Source of the DNA: an uncultured Lachnospiraceae bacterium
Lineage (GTDB): Bacteria; Bacillota; Clostridia; Lachnospirales; Lachnospiraceae
Assembly: GCA_910579495.1 (NCBI GenBank)
Contig: CAJTVD010000005.1
Span: forward strand, 29,618-93,617
Reading direction: 5' to 3'
Length of the DNA: 64,000 nt
Below the pieces are notes generated by a model. The model did not search any database and had not been told where the DNA came from. It saw only the letters and a program-made list of their open reading frames with translations. The position numbers and the translations under genes are program-made. This document shows positions 1 to 7,880 of the stretch, one piece after another. Position 1 is the first letter of the stretch. Each line of letters opens with the position of its first letter.

Positions 1-148
1 ACACTTCCCCATCCATCACATAGAGGCATTCCCAGAAATTGTGGCTTTCCCCGGGAAAGGCGTAGCCCTTTTCATAGTGTGCCTCAAAGAGGGAATACAT
101 ATCTGTGATTTGGATTTGTTCTTTAATGGGATATGCCTGCCAGACCAT
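1..148 (-). CDS. AraC-family transcriptional regulator, N-terminal part (cut by window edge)
   Basis: Reading leftward from an ATG at 148, the first 49 residues are open to the window edge. A good ribosome binding site (GGAGGGAGG, reverse complement of 151-161) sits just upstream. The peptide contains a cupin-like sequence with HNFWE and LYVMDGEV, the pattern of the sugar-binding arm of AraC-type regulators. The DNA-binding domain lies outside the window. It is divergent from the oxidoreductase/glycosidase gene at 284, so it may control it. That link is inferred from position only. Confidence 0.6.
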   Translation of the reverse strand, partial: MVWQAYPIKEQIQITDMYSLFEAHYEKGYAFPGESHNFWECLYVMDGEV

Positions 149-283
149 TATGCCTCCCTCCTGTTCCAGCCGTGGGCTGAAAGTGTATAAAAATGAGCTG
201 ATTAGATATAGATATATACTTTTACTAATGCTATGATAACAATGATAAGAGACGATGTAAAGACATTTTATGGAGGGATACAA

Positions 284-1507
284 ATGAAGGATATCAGGAT
301 TGGGTTTATCGGATTGGGCAGCAGAGGATATGGCCTGCTGGAAATGGCGGTGCTTCCCCAGGGGGAGCAGGTGGTGGCAGTGTGCGATGCCTATGAAGAC
401 AGGGCCCAGAAGGGGGCAGGGCTGGTGGAGAAGGCCGGCCAGGCCAGGCCTTCTGTATATTTAGACTACCTTGATGTGGTAAGGGACGAAAAGGTCAATA
501 CCATTATTGTGGCTACCGCATGGGAGAGCCATGTGGAGATTGCCCTGGCTGCTATGTATGCGGGCAAAGCAGTAGCCGTTGAGGTGGGCGGAAGCTATAG
601 CCTCAAGGCTTGCTATGATTTGGTAGAAGGTTATGAAAAGACCGGTACGCCTTTCATGTTCCTGGAGAATTGCTGCTTTGGCAGGCGGGAGATGATGGCT
701 CTTAACATGGTGAAAAAGGGGCTGTTCGGCGAAGTTGTCCACTGTGCCGGGGGATACCAGCATGACCTGCGCAGTGAAATTGCTTTTGGCAAAGAAAACA
801 GGCATTACAGGCTTCGGAATTATCTGAGCAGGAATTGTGAGAACTACCCTACCCATGACTTGGGGCCTATTGCCAAGGTGCTGGATATCAACCGGGGGAA
901 CAGGATGCTGACCCTTTGCTCCACAGCGTCTAAGGCGGCGGGGCTGCGGGATTATATTAAGGCCAACAAAAGTGACGACCAGCGCCTGATGAATATGGCC
1001 TTTGCACAGGGGGACGTGGTGACTACTGTTATCAAGTGCGCCCGGGGGGAGACGATTGTATTGACCCTGGATACCACCCTGCCCAGGTATTATACCCGCA
1101 ACTTTACCGTAAGGGGGACCAAGGGGATGTATGAGGAAGTGACAGATTCCATTTTCCTGGACAGGAAGGAGGATATTGCCTATGATTTCACCTGGCGTGA
1201 TAATTGTGTGGGCAATGCCAGGAACTACGAGGCAGAATACGACCATCCGGTATGGAAGAAATACATTGAAGAGGGCGTTAAGGGCGGCCACGACGGGATG
1301 GACTGGCTGGAATTTGAAACCTTCTTCCGGTGCCTGCGGGAGGATGCCCCTATGCCGGTGGATGTATACGATGCCGCAAGCTGGATGGCAGTTACCGCCC
1401 TTTCCGAGATGTCCATCGCCAAAGGCGGTGCTGTAGTGGATGTCCCTGACTTTACCGGGGGGAAGTGGCACATGATTGTGGATGAAAATGAGCGGGAAAG
1501 GTTTTAA
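284..1507 (+). CDS. Gfo/Idh/MocA family protein, GH109-like NAD-dependent glycosidase
   Basis: A 407-residue protein with an N-terminal Rossmann fold (GFIGLGSRGYGL at residues 7-18) that would bind NAD(P). The middle carries YPTHDLGPIAKVLDINRGNR, which resembles the conserved block of GH109 alpha-N-acetylgalactosaminidases. In these enzymes, NAD-assisted oxidation-elimination cleaves the glycosidic bond. The start at 284 is preferred over the upstream ATG at 233 because GGAGGG lies at 272-277 and the Rossmann motif starts right after it. No signal peptide is visible, so a cytoplasmic location is likely. The divergent AraC-type gene suggests sugar-responsive control. Substrate is not established; other Gfo/Idh/MocA activities are possible. 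Confidence 0.75.
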   Translation: MKDIRIGFIGLGSRGYGLLEMAVLPQGEQVVAVCDAYEDRAQKGAGLVEKAGQARPSVYLDYLDVVRDEKVNTIIVATAWESHVEIALAAMYAGKAVAVEVGGSYSLKACYDLVEGYEKTGTPFMFLENCCFGRREMMALNMVKKGLFGEVVHCAGGYQHDLRSEIAFGKENRHYRLRNYLSRNCENYPTHDLGPIAKVLDINRGNRMLTLCSTASKAAGLRDYIKANKSDDQRLMNMAFAQGDVVTTVIKCARGETIVLTLDTTLPRYYTRNFTVRGTKGMYEEVTDSIFLDRKEDIAYDFTWRDNCVGNARNYEAEYDHPVWKKYIEEGVKGGHDGMDWLEFETFFRCLREDAPMPVDVYDAASWMAVTALSEMSIAKGGAVVDVPDFTGGKWHMIVDENERERF

Positions 1508-1574
1508 GGATAGCAACAGGTTATGTCCTGTGAGAATTTCTATGTAGGATCAATTACAGCGTGGTAATTTCCTG

Positions 1575-1614
1575 GCAAACAAACTATGGCTTAATGGTGC
1601 CATAGTTTGTTTGC
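1575..1614. terminator. Strong 16-bp hairpin after the GH109-like gene
   Basis: Positions 1575-1590 and 1599-1614 are a perfect 16-bp inverted repeat around an 8-nt loop. On the plus strand a T-rich stretch follows only about 15 nt later, so termination is plausible but not textbook. It lies between the convergent GH109-like and arr genes and could serve both. A small repeat element is an alternative. Confidence 0.45.
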
Positions 1615-1732
1615 TATAGTGGGAATTTGCTGTTTTTTCGTTTCTTCTTTTATTTTATGGTTTTCTGGGATTCCGTTTTCTGTGTTCCATTTGGGCAGTG
1701 GGGATCTTGCGTTCCTAATGTTTTTTGCGGTA

Positions 1733-2146
1733 TTAGTCAATTGCCTTTATGCCCTTTTCTGATAATCTTTTAAGGTTTTCAATCATATTATTTAACATTT
1801 CAGGGGAATGCCCTTCCCATTTGGTGACTTCTGCCACAATTTTCAGCGGCTGCTTTGACCTGTACGATTTTGTTGGGTTTCCGGGAAATTTCTTATCTGT
1901 AAGATTCGGGTCGTCTTCGAAATCCCCTGTGGGTTCCACAACGTATATTCTTTCTGCGCCATCCCCTTCCGCCAGCTCCGCCCCCCAAATGGCGGCATCC
2001 AAAGTCCCCGCAAAATAGACATATTCTGCTTTTCTGTTATCATTATAATTCTTTTGCTTTCCTGTAATGATGGAACCGCCTATTTTTAAATCTGCTTTTG
2101 TCCCATGGAAAAAAGAGCCTTTGCTGAATACTATTTTTTCACTCAT
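1733..2146 (-). CDS. arr: NAD+--rifampin ADP-ribosyltransferase (Arr)
   Basis: A 137-residue protein close to the usual Arr length (about 140). Arr transfers ADP-ribose from NAD+ to rifampin and inactivates it in the cytoplasm. Conserved blocks are visible: FHGTKADL (His14), the VYFAG block (Tyr44), WGAELAE, and VEPTGDFEDDP (Asp78/79) followed by NLTDKKFPGNPTKSYR. These match the His-Tyr-Asp triad known for Arr enzymes. The start at 2146 is chosen over an upstream in-frame ATG (2197) because AAAGGAG precedes it at normal spacing. It stands alone with no integron or resistance cluster around it, next to a toxin-antitoxin pair, in what looks like an accessory zone. Confidence 0.88.
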   Translation of the reverse strand: MSEKIVFSKGSFFHGTKADLKIGGSIITGKQKNYNDNRKAEYVYFAGTLDAAIWGAELAEGDGAERIYVVEPTGDFEDDPNLTDKKFPGNPTKSYRSKQPLKIVAEVTKWEGHSPEMLNNMIENLKRLSEKGIKAID

Positions 2147-2584
2147 CTGATTTTCTCCTTTACAATTATGGATTTGCGCCTTACTGGGATTATGCATATT
2201 TTGTGCTGTATCAACAAGAGATCCCTAATAGGGCTGCTGGAAGTATATCACAATTGGGGATTAATATCCACAGAAAGAGTGGTAGCTGGAATGAATTTCT
2301 GGAAGCCGGTTAACAGGGCATTTGCGCGTCTTTAAAAATGTTGGCAACACTTGGCACAGTTTTTGCAGGTGGGGTGAGGTTGGATTGTTGTTATTTGAGT
2401 AAATGAAAACTGAAATTGGAAGGAATATACCGGAGTGGAAAAAGTAGGAAAGAACAGCAATTCTCTGGTGGTATATAATGGAATATCCCATGTGCTGATA
2501 GTAGTGCATGGGGTATCTTTATGAGATGAAATTTTTATGTATGAATGAAGGATGAAAATTTTTGCACGAAATAGAATGCTTAGG
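2147..2584. other. Gene-free stretch between arr and the toxin-antitoxin operon
   Basis: No convincing gene is visible. The only clear structure is a 13-bp stem (2483-2495 with 2504-2516, three G-T pairs) with an 8-nt loop followed by CTTT. It may be a weak terminator. The short ORFs on both strands lack ribosome binding sites and recognisable motifs. Confidence 0.4.
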
Positions 2585-2615
2585 TTGAATTTATCCTAAA
2601 ATGTAGTATATACTA
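2585..2615 (+). promoter_or_regulatory. Promoter with palindromic operator for the Phd-Doc pair
   Basis: A -35 box TTGAAT (2585-2590) and -10 box TATACT (2609-2614) are 18 nt apart. A perfect 12-bp palindrome, TAGTATATACTA (2604-2615), covers the -10 box. Phd-Doc type modules are autorepressed through palindromes that overlap the promoter, so this is the likely operator. The role is inferred from position and family behaviour. Confidence 0.6.
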
Positions 2616-2648
2616 TTATCATAGACAAAAAGAAGGGAAGTGTGTGTT

Positions 2649-2891
2649 GTGCATATTGATTTAAAGAACTTAGTATCTATTTCAGAAGCAAACCAAAATT
2701 TTTCAAAGGTTGCGAGGATGGTGGATGAGAATGGGGCTGCTGTGATATTAAAGAATAATTCACCCCGATATGTTTTGATTGATTATAGTAAATTACAGGA
2801 AGATACAGACGCAGATAATGAAGCACTGGAGGCTGTTGCAGCCCGTATATTGCAAAAGCATAAGAAAGCGTTTGAGGAATTGGCAAAATGA
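2649..2891 (+). CDS. phd: Antitoxin of the Phd/YefM family
   Basis: An 80-residue protein with the N-terminal pattern of Phd/YefM antitoxins: SISEANQNFSKVARMVDENG, then a beta strand AVILKNNSPRYVLIDYSKL. The N-terminal half would bind the operator and the C-terminal half would wrap the toxin. A GTG at 2640 lies too close to AGAAGGG (2631-2637); the in-frame GTG at 2649 has normal spacing and is preferred. The stop overlaps the toxin start by 4 nt (ATGA), which suggests translational coupling. Confidence 0.82.
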   Translation: MHIDLKNLVSISEANQNFSKVARMVDENGAAVILKNNSPRYVLIDYSKLQEDTDADNEALEAVAARILQKHKKAFEELAK

Positions 2892-3271
2892 TTTTACTGA
2901 ACAAAGAACAGATCAAATATCTCCATAACAAGATGATACGGGAAACTGGAGGAAGTAATGGGATACGTGATGAAGGCTTGTTGGATTCTGCACTATCAGC
3001 GCCTTTTCAATCTTTCGGAGGGATGGAACTTTATCCGTCCATGATTGGAAAGGCAGCCAGATTGTGTTATGGGTTGATAAAAAATCATGCTTTTTTTGAT
3101 GGGAATAAACGCATCGGCATTTATGCTATGTTAGTTTTTTTAGAATTAAACGGAATGGAAATGGAGTGTAGCGAAGAAGAATTGATTGCGTTAGGTTTGG
3201 AGATTGCATCTGGTGAAATTGAAGAAAAGGAGATTGGTATTTGGATTGTGACGCATAATAGAGGAGAATGA
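2888..3271 (+). CDS. doc: Doc-type toxin of the Fic fold
   Basis: A 127-residue protein, the usual length for Doc. The signature HAFFDGNKR (residues 67-75) is intact. Doc toxins use it to phosphorylate EF-Tu, and related Fic proteins use it to transfer AMP. The N-terminal LLNKEQIKYLHNKMI and GIRDEGLLDSAL match death-on-curing proteins. It starts inside the antitoxin stop codon. With the upstream operator this is a complete and apparently functional module. Confidence 0.87.
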   Translation: MILLNKEQIKYLHNKMIRETGGSNGIRDEGLLDSALSAPFQSFGGMELYPSMIGKAARLCYGLIKNHAFFDGNKRIGIYAMLVFLELNGMEMECSEEELIALGLEIASGEIEEKEIGIWIVTHNRGE

Positions 3272-3359
3272 GTTGGAAAATATTGGGGAAAAGGGTTACA
3301 ACTTGTAACCTGATTTGTTAGCATATAATTATATTGCTATATCAATAAGGATGAAAATA

Positions 3360-3503
3360 ATGAGTGAGTTTAGAGAAGTTTTAAATGAACAATTGCAGGA
3401 TGATGAGTTTAGGGAACAGTGGGAAAAGATTCAGCCGGAAATGGATTTAATTCGTGCAGTTTCAGATACAAGTTCATTACAGAACTTTGACGCAAGAGAA
3501 TGA
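3360..3503 (+). pseudogene. Truncated XRE-type antitoxin-like fragment
   Basis: A 47-residue ORF (EFREVLNEQLQDDEFREQWEKIQPEMDL and on) resembles the N-terminus of HigA/XRE-type antitoxins, where an HTH normally follows. Here the HTH is missing. Reading one base later gives a short RTLTQE sequence like the start of such an HTH before another stop, which suggests a frameshift plus deletion. No toxin partner is adjacent. Confidence 0.45.
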
Positions 3504-3672
3504 ACATAAATAATGAATGTCGGTTTTGCATGTTTGGTTGAAAAGCTGAGTAGTGTTGAGACAGAGCATTAACTAAAAGCGGTAGTTTCGATCATGTGCT
3601 TTAACGTAGAGAACATTTTGATGGGAAGGATAAAAGAAGGATGTGTACAAATGAAAAATGGAGGTAAATCGC

Positions 3673-3840
3673 ATGGAAGTAGCTGCTAAGAAAATATGTG
3701 CGGAAACCTTGGAACGACAACAGGTAGAGATAAGGCAGAGTGTGAAGGATGGGTTAAGGCATGCGAGGGAAGGTAAGACGAAAGATTTCAATGTGGTTTG
3801 TGACAGGCTGGAAAAAAAGTACACGAATGTAAAAATATAA
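3673..3840 (+). CDS. Small antitoxin-like protein, partner not found
   Basis: A 55-residue protein preceded by GGAGG at 3660-3664. Its C-terminal part (REGKTKDFNVVCDRLEKKY) is charged and resembles the tail of RelB/ParD-like antitoxins. No toxin gene follows within 800 bp. It may be an orphan antitoxin or a leftover of a degraded module like the fragment at 3360. The assignment is tentative. Confidence 0.4.
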   Translation: MEVAAKKICAETLERQQVEIRQSVKDGLRHAREGKTKDFNVVCDRLEKKYTNVKI

Positions 3841-3864
3841 AAATTGAGGTATGCTGGTGGAGTA

Positions 3865-3921
3865 ATAGGGCTAAGTCAAGAGAAGCCTAGAATCAAAGGT
3901 TTGCACTGATTTAGCCCTATT
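3865..3921. terminator. Hairpin downstream of the antitoxin-like gene
   Basis: Positions 3865-3878 and 3908-3921 pair over 14 bp with one G-T pair, enclosing a 29-nt loop, followed by TATTTATTT. It could terminate the small gene that ends at 3840, although the loop is long. Confidence 0.45.
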
Positions 3922-4350
3922 TATTTAAATCCATTATGATGGAGATTTAGGATAGCGCTGGACGAAAATAGAAAACCTACATCAAAGAAGTCAGGAATGT
4001 CTATCGCTGGTGGTTATACTATGGCTAAAAAAAATGCGAGGTGAAACAGAATATTTAGAAGCTAGACAGAGTAAGGGGTATTCATATGTTGTTGAATAGC
4101 CCTTATACTATTGTAAAATGCATAGAATATCCTGGAGTATACAGATTGGAACTTAAAACACGCCTAATGGAGAAGTTATATTGCGTATATACAATAATGC
4201 GAAAAAAATTGGTGAGATTATTTCCATTATCTGCTGAAGAAGAAATGTATAACAGTTTTAGAAGAAGGCGCCCTATGTAAGGAAACCTCCCTCTGAAAGA
4301 GGGCGCAATTATACACCACTTAGGGAAGTGGTGCATTGCACCCTGCGGTA
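3922..4350. other. Gene-free stretch before the structured RNA
   Basis: I see no convincing gene. A 64-codon ORF (4086-4280) has no recognisable motif and an irregular composition. Near its 3' side are two short perfect hairpins, a CCCTCT/AGAGGG stem at about 4289-4303 and a CCACTT/AAGTGG stem at about 4316-4331. They may belong to the RNA that follows. Confidence 0.35.
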
Positions 4351-4504
4351 GTGTATTTAATTTTGTGTCTATGGCCTTTTACTTTATTCCGGAGGCCGGG
4401 TGTGGGCAGAGCCCACAAGTCCTTATAAATACTGGGGCTACTGGCGATAACCTATGCTGAAAATTAGGGAGGCATAGAATCTTAAAGACACAAAGCTAAT
4501 TACA
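4351..4504 (+). ncRNA. Multi-stem structured RNA candidate (possibly raiA-like)
   Basis: A long closing helix pairs 4351-4370 with 4485-4504 (20 bp, two mismatches, one G-T). Inside are three more stems: GGCCT/AGGCC (about 4373-4397), TGTGGGC/GCCCACA (4401-4417) and CTATGC/GCATAG (4452-4477), the last next to the single-stranded run ACTGGCGATAA. Nested helices without an ORF point to a functional RNA. From memory, the GGAGGCCGGGTG and CCTATGC/GGCATAGAA blocks recall the raiA motif of Firmicutes. I cannot verify this, and the downstream gene is not raiA. Orientation is inferred from that resemblance. Confidence 0.5.
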
Positions 4505-4685
4505 CCCTCCGCCCTGCCGGGGGCGTCCTGCAGACAGCAGATGATTTTCACAGATTTTCAATCTGCTCCAATCATCACTAGGGAATCTACACTTCCCCTG
4601 CTCTGGCTCCGTCAGCTACCCCTTTGTGGACTTGCCACCCGAAAATCTTTCAGAAAGCATATTCCATTTAGCAAGTTAAAGCTTG
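4505..4685. other. Further stem-loops between the RNA and the next gene
   Basis: No gene. Several small inverted repeats follow directly: CGCCC/GGGCG at about 4510-4525, GCAGAT/ATCTGC with GATGATT/AATCATC at 4537-4576, and GGGAA/TTCCC at about 4581-4597. They could extend the RNA or be processing or terminator elements. A good -10 box TATAAT (4686-4691) for the next gene follows. Confidence 0.35.
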
Positions 4686-4729
4686 TATAATAGTGTCAGC
4701 GATAAATCGGAATAGGGAGGTAAATTTAT

Positions 4730-5131
4730 ATGAGTGATTTTGCTATTCGTTTTCTTAATAGTGAAGGGGAACCTATTACACAAGAAACTGTAGACAAACT
4801 GGTGTGCAAAATTCGGGAAAATCATTGTAGGTCTGCATGGTTAGCTTTGGATGAATATGGCGAAGAGGATTTTCTATCTGTAGATATTGAGAATGATTGG
4901 GCGGCTCTGGCTTTTAACACATATGGTGAAGATGAAGAGGCTCATATGTATATGCCTGTCAATTCCGAATATGGTACATCCAAAGAGGACGCTCCTGTAA
5001 ATATCAGCGGACAGACTCCAGTTCTCAAGCGAAATGCGCTCAATGATTTGAATCTGGTTGCTGAATGTGTTCTCCATTTTGCTAAAACAGGAGAGCTGTA
5101 TCCAAAGTTGAAGTGGGAGGAAGTAGAGTGA
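4730..5131 (+). CDS. Hypothetical acidic protein, immunity-protein-like
   Basis: A 133-residue acidic protein starting after AGGGAGG with good spacing. A TATAAT at 4686-4691 is a plausible -10. I do not recognise a domain with confidence. The alternating short strands and many aromatic and acidic residues (DEYGEEDFLSVDIENDWAAL) recall small immunity proteins of polymorphic toxin systems. No toxin is adjacent. Its original terminator now lies 2.6 kb away because an IS66 element inserted just downstream. Confidence 0.55.
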   Translation: MSDFAIRFLNSEGEPITQETVDKLVCKIRENHCRSAWLALDEYGEEDFLSVDIENDWAALAFNTYGEDEEAHMYMPVNSEYGTSKEDAPVNISGQTPVLKRNALNDLNLVAECVLHFAKTGELYPKLKWEEVE

Positions 5132-5320
5132 AAAACACAACTTCCCATTTGTTGAACGGATAGCCCATCAAAAAACTAAATACCCGCCACCAGTGGCACA
5201 CCCAAGGTAAGCGTCAAATAAGAAAGTGTAGAGAAATCTTCGGTATTTTCCTGTAAACTTAGGCTTAGAGTTTTTAGTGTCAACTCTCAAAACTCTAAAT
5301 CTAAGAAGAGGAGCGATCTC

Positions 5321-5719
5321 ATGGATATTTCATCTCTAACTCCTGATAAGCAGGTGAAACTTCAATACTGGCTGGATGTCATTCGGCAATGCAGGGCCTC
5401 CGGTCTGACAAACCAGGCATGGTGTGAACAAAATCATGTTTCTTTAAAAAGCTATTATTACTGGATTGCAAAAATACGCAGGCTTGCTCTTGAAGAACTT
5501 CCACGAAAGCATAACACTACCCATTCACGGCCTGATCGGAATACGGCCCTTTTACCGGAAGGATCTTCTGAGTTTGCAGAAGTATCTTTTCCTGACACAC
5601 GCACGTCCCATTCTGCTCCCGCAGCCATATTGCATATCAGAGACATCTGCATCGAAATTTTTGAAGATACATCCGGTGAATCACTGACAATGATTCTGAA
5701 AGCAGTGCAGTCATGTTAG
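5321..5719 (+). CDS. tnpA: IS66 accessory protein TnpA
   Basis: A 132-residue protein with a helix-turn-helix-like N-terminus (VKLQYWLDVIRQCRASGLTN, then QAWCEQNHVSLKSYYYWIAK) typical of the first ORF of IS66 elements. It probably binds the element's ends or aids transposase function. A GAGGAG motif precedes the ATG. The stop overlaps the tnpB start. Intact. Confidence 0.88.
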   Translation: MDISSLTPDKQVKLQYWLDVIRQCRASGLTNQAWCEQNHVSLKSYYYWIAKIRRLALEELPRKHNTTHSRPDRNTALLPEGSSEFAEVSFPDTRTSHSAPAAILHIRDICIEIFEDTSGESLTMILKAVQSC

Positions 5720-6087
5720 GAGATATCTCCCATGTGGAAAATGTCTATATCCGTACTGGATATACAGATATGAGGAAGCAGCCCGATGGGCTGGTGGATA
5801 TCATTCAGTACAGCTTTAACCTTGATCCGTACAGCAATTCCCTGTTCCTCTTCTGCGGCAGGCGGGCAGACCGGATCAAGGCAGTCCACTATGAAGGAGA
5901 CGGATTCTGCCTTTTGTACAAACGCTATGAAAGCGGACGACTAAAGTGGCCCAGAACCGGTGAAGAAGCAAAACAGATATCGGCACAGCAGCTCCGCTGG
6001 CTCTTAGAAGGGCTGGATCCGGAACAGCCAAAGGCGGTTCAACAATGGCATAAAAGATGGCCGGAGAATCCTAAAAATTCCGCATAA
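5713..6087 (+). CDS. tnpB: IS66 accessory protein TnpB
   Basis: A 124-residue protein with the hallmark TnpB sequence: VYIRTGYTDMRKQPDGLV near the N-terminus and LFLFCGRRADRIKAVHYEGD after it. This family is required for IS66 transposition but its biochemical role is not settled. It overlaps tnpA by 7 nt, consistent with coupled translation. Full length. Confidence 0.92.
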   Translation: MLGDISHVENVYIRTGYTDMRKQPDGLVDIIQYSFNLDPYSNSLFLFCGRRADRIKAVHYEGDGFCLLYKRYESGRLKWPRTGEEAKQISAQQLRWLLEGLDPEQPKAVQQWHKRWPENPKNSA

Positions 6088-6150
6088 ACACTGGGAAATC
6101 CTGCGTTTTTATGGTATAATAAAACCATCAAAACGCAGGGGGAAGGGGAT

Positions 6151-7686
6151 TTGTCAGACAGGGAACTGCAGTACCAAAACCAGATCACAGAACTGGAACA
6201 GCAGATCCGGCTCCTGAAGGAGCAGGTTGATTTCCTGACCCGTAAACTTTATGGAACAAAGTCTGAAAAGACATCCGTCCTTGATATTGAGGGACAGATG
6301 TCTCTTTTTAATGAGACGGAATATTTTGCAGGCCAAAGTGTAAAAGAACCAGAACTGGTTGAAGTTGAAAAACATCTCCGCAAAAGAAAATATACTGGCC
6401 AACGCGAAGGACTGGTCAAAGACCTTCCGCACAGCAAAGTACTTCACACCATAGATGAAAGCGGACAGGCCTGCGAAAAATGCGGAAGCTCCATGGTAAA
6501 GGTTGGAGAAGAATTCGTCCGTACCGAAGTACAGTTTATCCCTGCCAGCTTAAAAGTCATTGACCATTACCGGGAAACTTATGAGTGCAGGACCTGCCGG
6601 AAACAGGGAACACCATATATGGAAAAAGCACCGGTTCCCTATCCGCCGGCCTTACATTCCCTTGCATCCGCATCCACGATCGCATGGCTGATCCACCAGA
6701 AGTTTGAACTGGGCATCCCATTATACCGCCAGGAAAAAGAATGGGAAGCCCTGGGGCTGAGGCTGGGCAGAGCGACCATGTCAAACTGGCTTCTGGCCGT
6801 CTTCCGGGACTGGCTTTCCCATGTGGCCGGCCGCCTGAAGCAGGAACTGCTGAAACAGGATTACCTGCATATCGATGAGACCCATGTACAGGTGCTGAAA
6901 GAAGCGGGGAGAAAGAATACACCGGATTCTTACATGTGGGTTTACTGCAGCATCAAAGATGCAGAGACTCCCATCCGGTATTTCGAGTATCAGCCGGGAC
7001 GGGGTGGAAAATATCCGGAAGCATTTCTGGACGGGTATAACGGCTGCATCCATACGGATGCCTATTCCGGATACAATGGGATCCCGGGCGTAAAAAGATG
7101 TCTGTGTTATACCCATCTGCGCCGGGCCTTTGTGGATGCGCTTCCTAAGGATGTCCATATCCCTGAAGCATCAAGACCTGCGGAAGCGGTCTTTCGGCTG
7201 AATCAACTGTTTGACCTGGAGGCGGAACTGGATGGTCTGCCGCCCGGTCAAAAGAAAAAGGAGCGTCTCATCCGCGAGAAACCACTTCTCAAGGCTTTTT
7301 GGTCATGGGCTGAAAAAAATGCTGCCTTAGAACTGCCAAAATCCAAACTGTCCAAAGCGTTTGAATACGCCTTAAATCATCGTCAGGAATTCTTTAATTA
7401 TCTGGAAGACGGCCACTGTTCGATCAGCAATTCACTTGCTGAGAACTGCATCCGTCCATTTGTGATTGGCAGGAAGAACTGGCTGTTTGCAGGAAGTCCG
7501 AAGGGGGCATCCGCAAGTGCCGGGATCTATACATTGGTAGAGACGGCCAGGGCAAATGGTCTTGCACCAATGAAGTATCTGAAATATATCCTGTCAGATA
7601 TGCCGGGGAGTGCCTTTCACGAACATCCTGAATATTTGGATGATTATCTGCCGTGGAATCCCATAGCACAGGAACGGTGTCGATAA
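6151..7686 (+). CDS. tnpC: IS66 transposase TnpC
   Basis: A 511-residue DDE transposase. An N-terminal coiled coil (QITELEQQIRLLKEQVDFL) is followed by a zinc-binding pair of CxxC motifs (CEKCGSS, CRTCRKQ), then the catalytic blocks HIDETHVQVL (first Asp), IHTDAYSGYNGI (second Asp) and SLAENCIRPFVIGRKNWLF (Glu). The TTG start has a purine-rich ribosome binding site just upstream. No frameshift or missing catalytic residue is visible, so the element may still be active. Confidence 0.93.
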   Translation: MSDRELQYQNQITELEQQIRLLKEQVDFLTRKLYGTKSEKTSVLDIEGQMSLFNETEYFAGQSVKEPELVEVEKHLRKRKYTGQREGLVKDLPHSKVLHTIDESGQACEKCGSSMVKVGEEFVRTEVQFIPASLKVIDHYRETYECRTCRKQGTPYMEKAPVPYPPALHSLASASTIAWLIHQKFELGIPLYRQEKEWEALGLRLGRATMSNWLLAVFRDWLSHVAGRLKQELLKQDYLHIDETHVQVLKEAGRKNTPDSYMWVYCSIKDAETPIRYFEYQPGRGGKYPEAFLDGYNGCIHTDAYSGYNGIPGVKRCLCYTHLRRAFVDALPKDVHIPEASRPAEAVFRLNQLFDLEAELDGLPPGQKKKERLIREKPLLKAFWSWAEKNAALELPKSKLSKAFEYALNHRQEFFNYLEDGHCSISNSLAENCIRPFVIGRKNWLFAGSPKGASASAGIYTLVETARANGLAPMKYLKYILSDMPGSAFHEHPEYLDDYLPWNPIAQERCR

Positions 7687-7757
7687 CCACTGCCTTTTAG
7701 TATAGAGGGCTGGTGGTTATTTTTCTATCCACTATCTTATTTGACGCTTACCACCCA

Positions 7758-7793
7758 AGCAGGAAATCTGAAAAGATATCCTGCTATTTTTTT
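7758..7793 (+). terminator. Rho-independent terminator split from its gene by IS66
   Basis: AGCAGGA (7758-7764) pairs with TCCTGCT (7779-7785), followed by an eight-base A/T run rich in T. It sits immediately right of the IS66 target duplication. It probably terminated the gene ending at 5131 before the insertion and now also stops read-through from IS66. Confidence 0.7.
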
Positions 7794-7880
7794 GCCCGGA
7801 ATCCGGGAGAACAGGAACGCCGCTTTTTTTATGCCCTCATGTTACGCAGTAGGGGCAAAAAGAGCCTTGCTATAACAGGC

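Larger units (their letters stand above)
5207..7751 (+). mobile_element. Complete IS66-family insertion sequence
   Basis: The ends carry matching terminal inverted repeats that start GTAAGCGTCAAATAAGA (5207 onward, and the reverse complement ending at 7751). The element is flanked by a perfect 8-bp direct repeat, CACCCAAG, at 5199-5206 and 7752-7759, the duplication size expected for IS66. It contains the standard three genes tnpA, tnpB and tnpC, all intact. The 2545-bp length fits the family. The insertion split the region between the gene ending at 5131 and that gene's terminator at 7758-7793. Confidence 0.95.

Noticed and set aside
461..1516. 351-codon antisense ORF over the GH109-like gene
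   Set aside because: It is a shadow of a strongly coding plus-strand gene; no ribosome binding site and no family resemblance.
4086..4280. 64-codon ORF before the structured RNA
   Set aside because: No motif or good start; irregular composition in a gene-free stretch.
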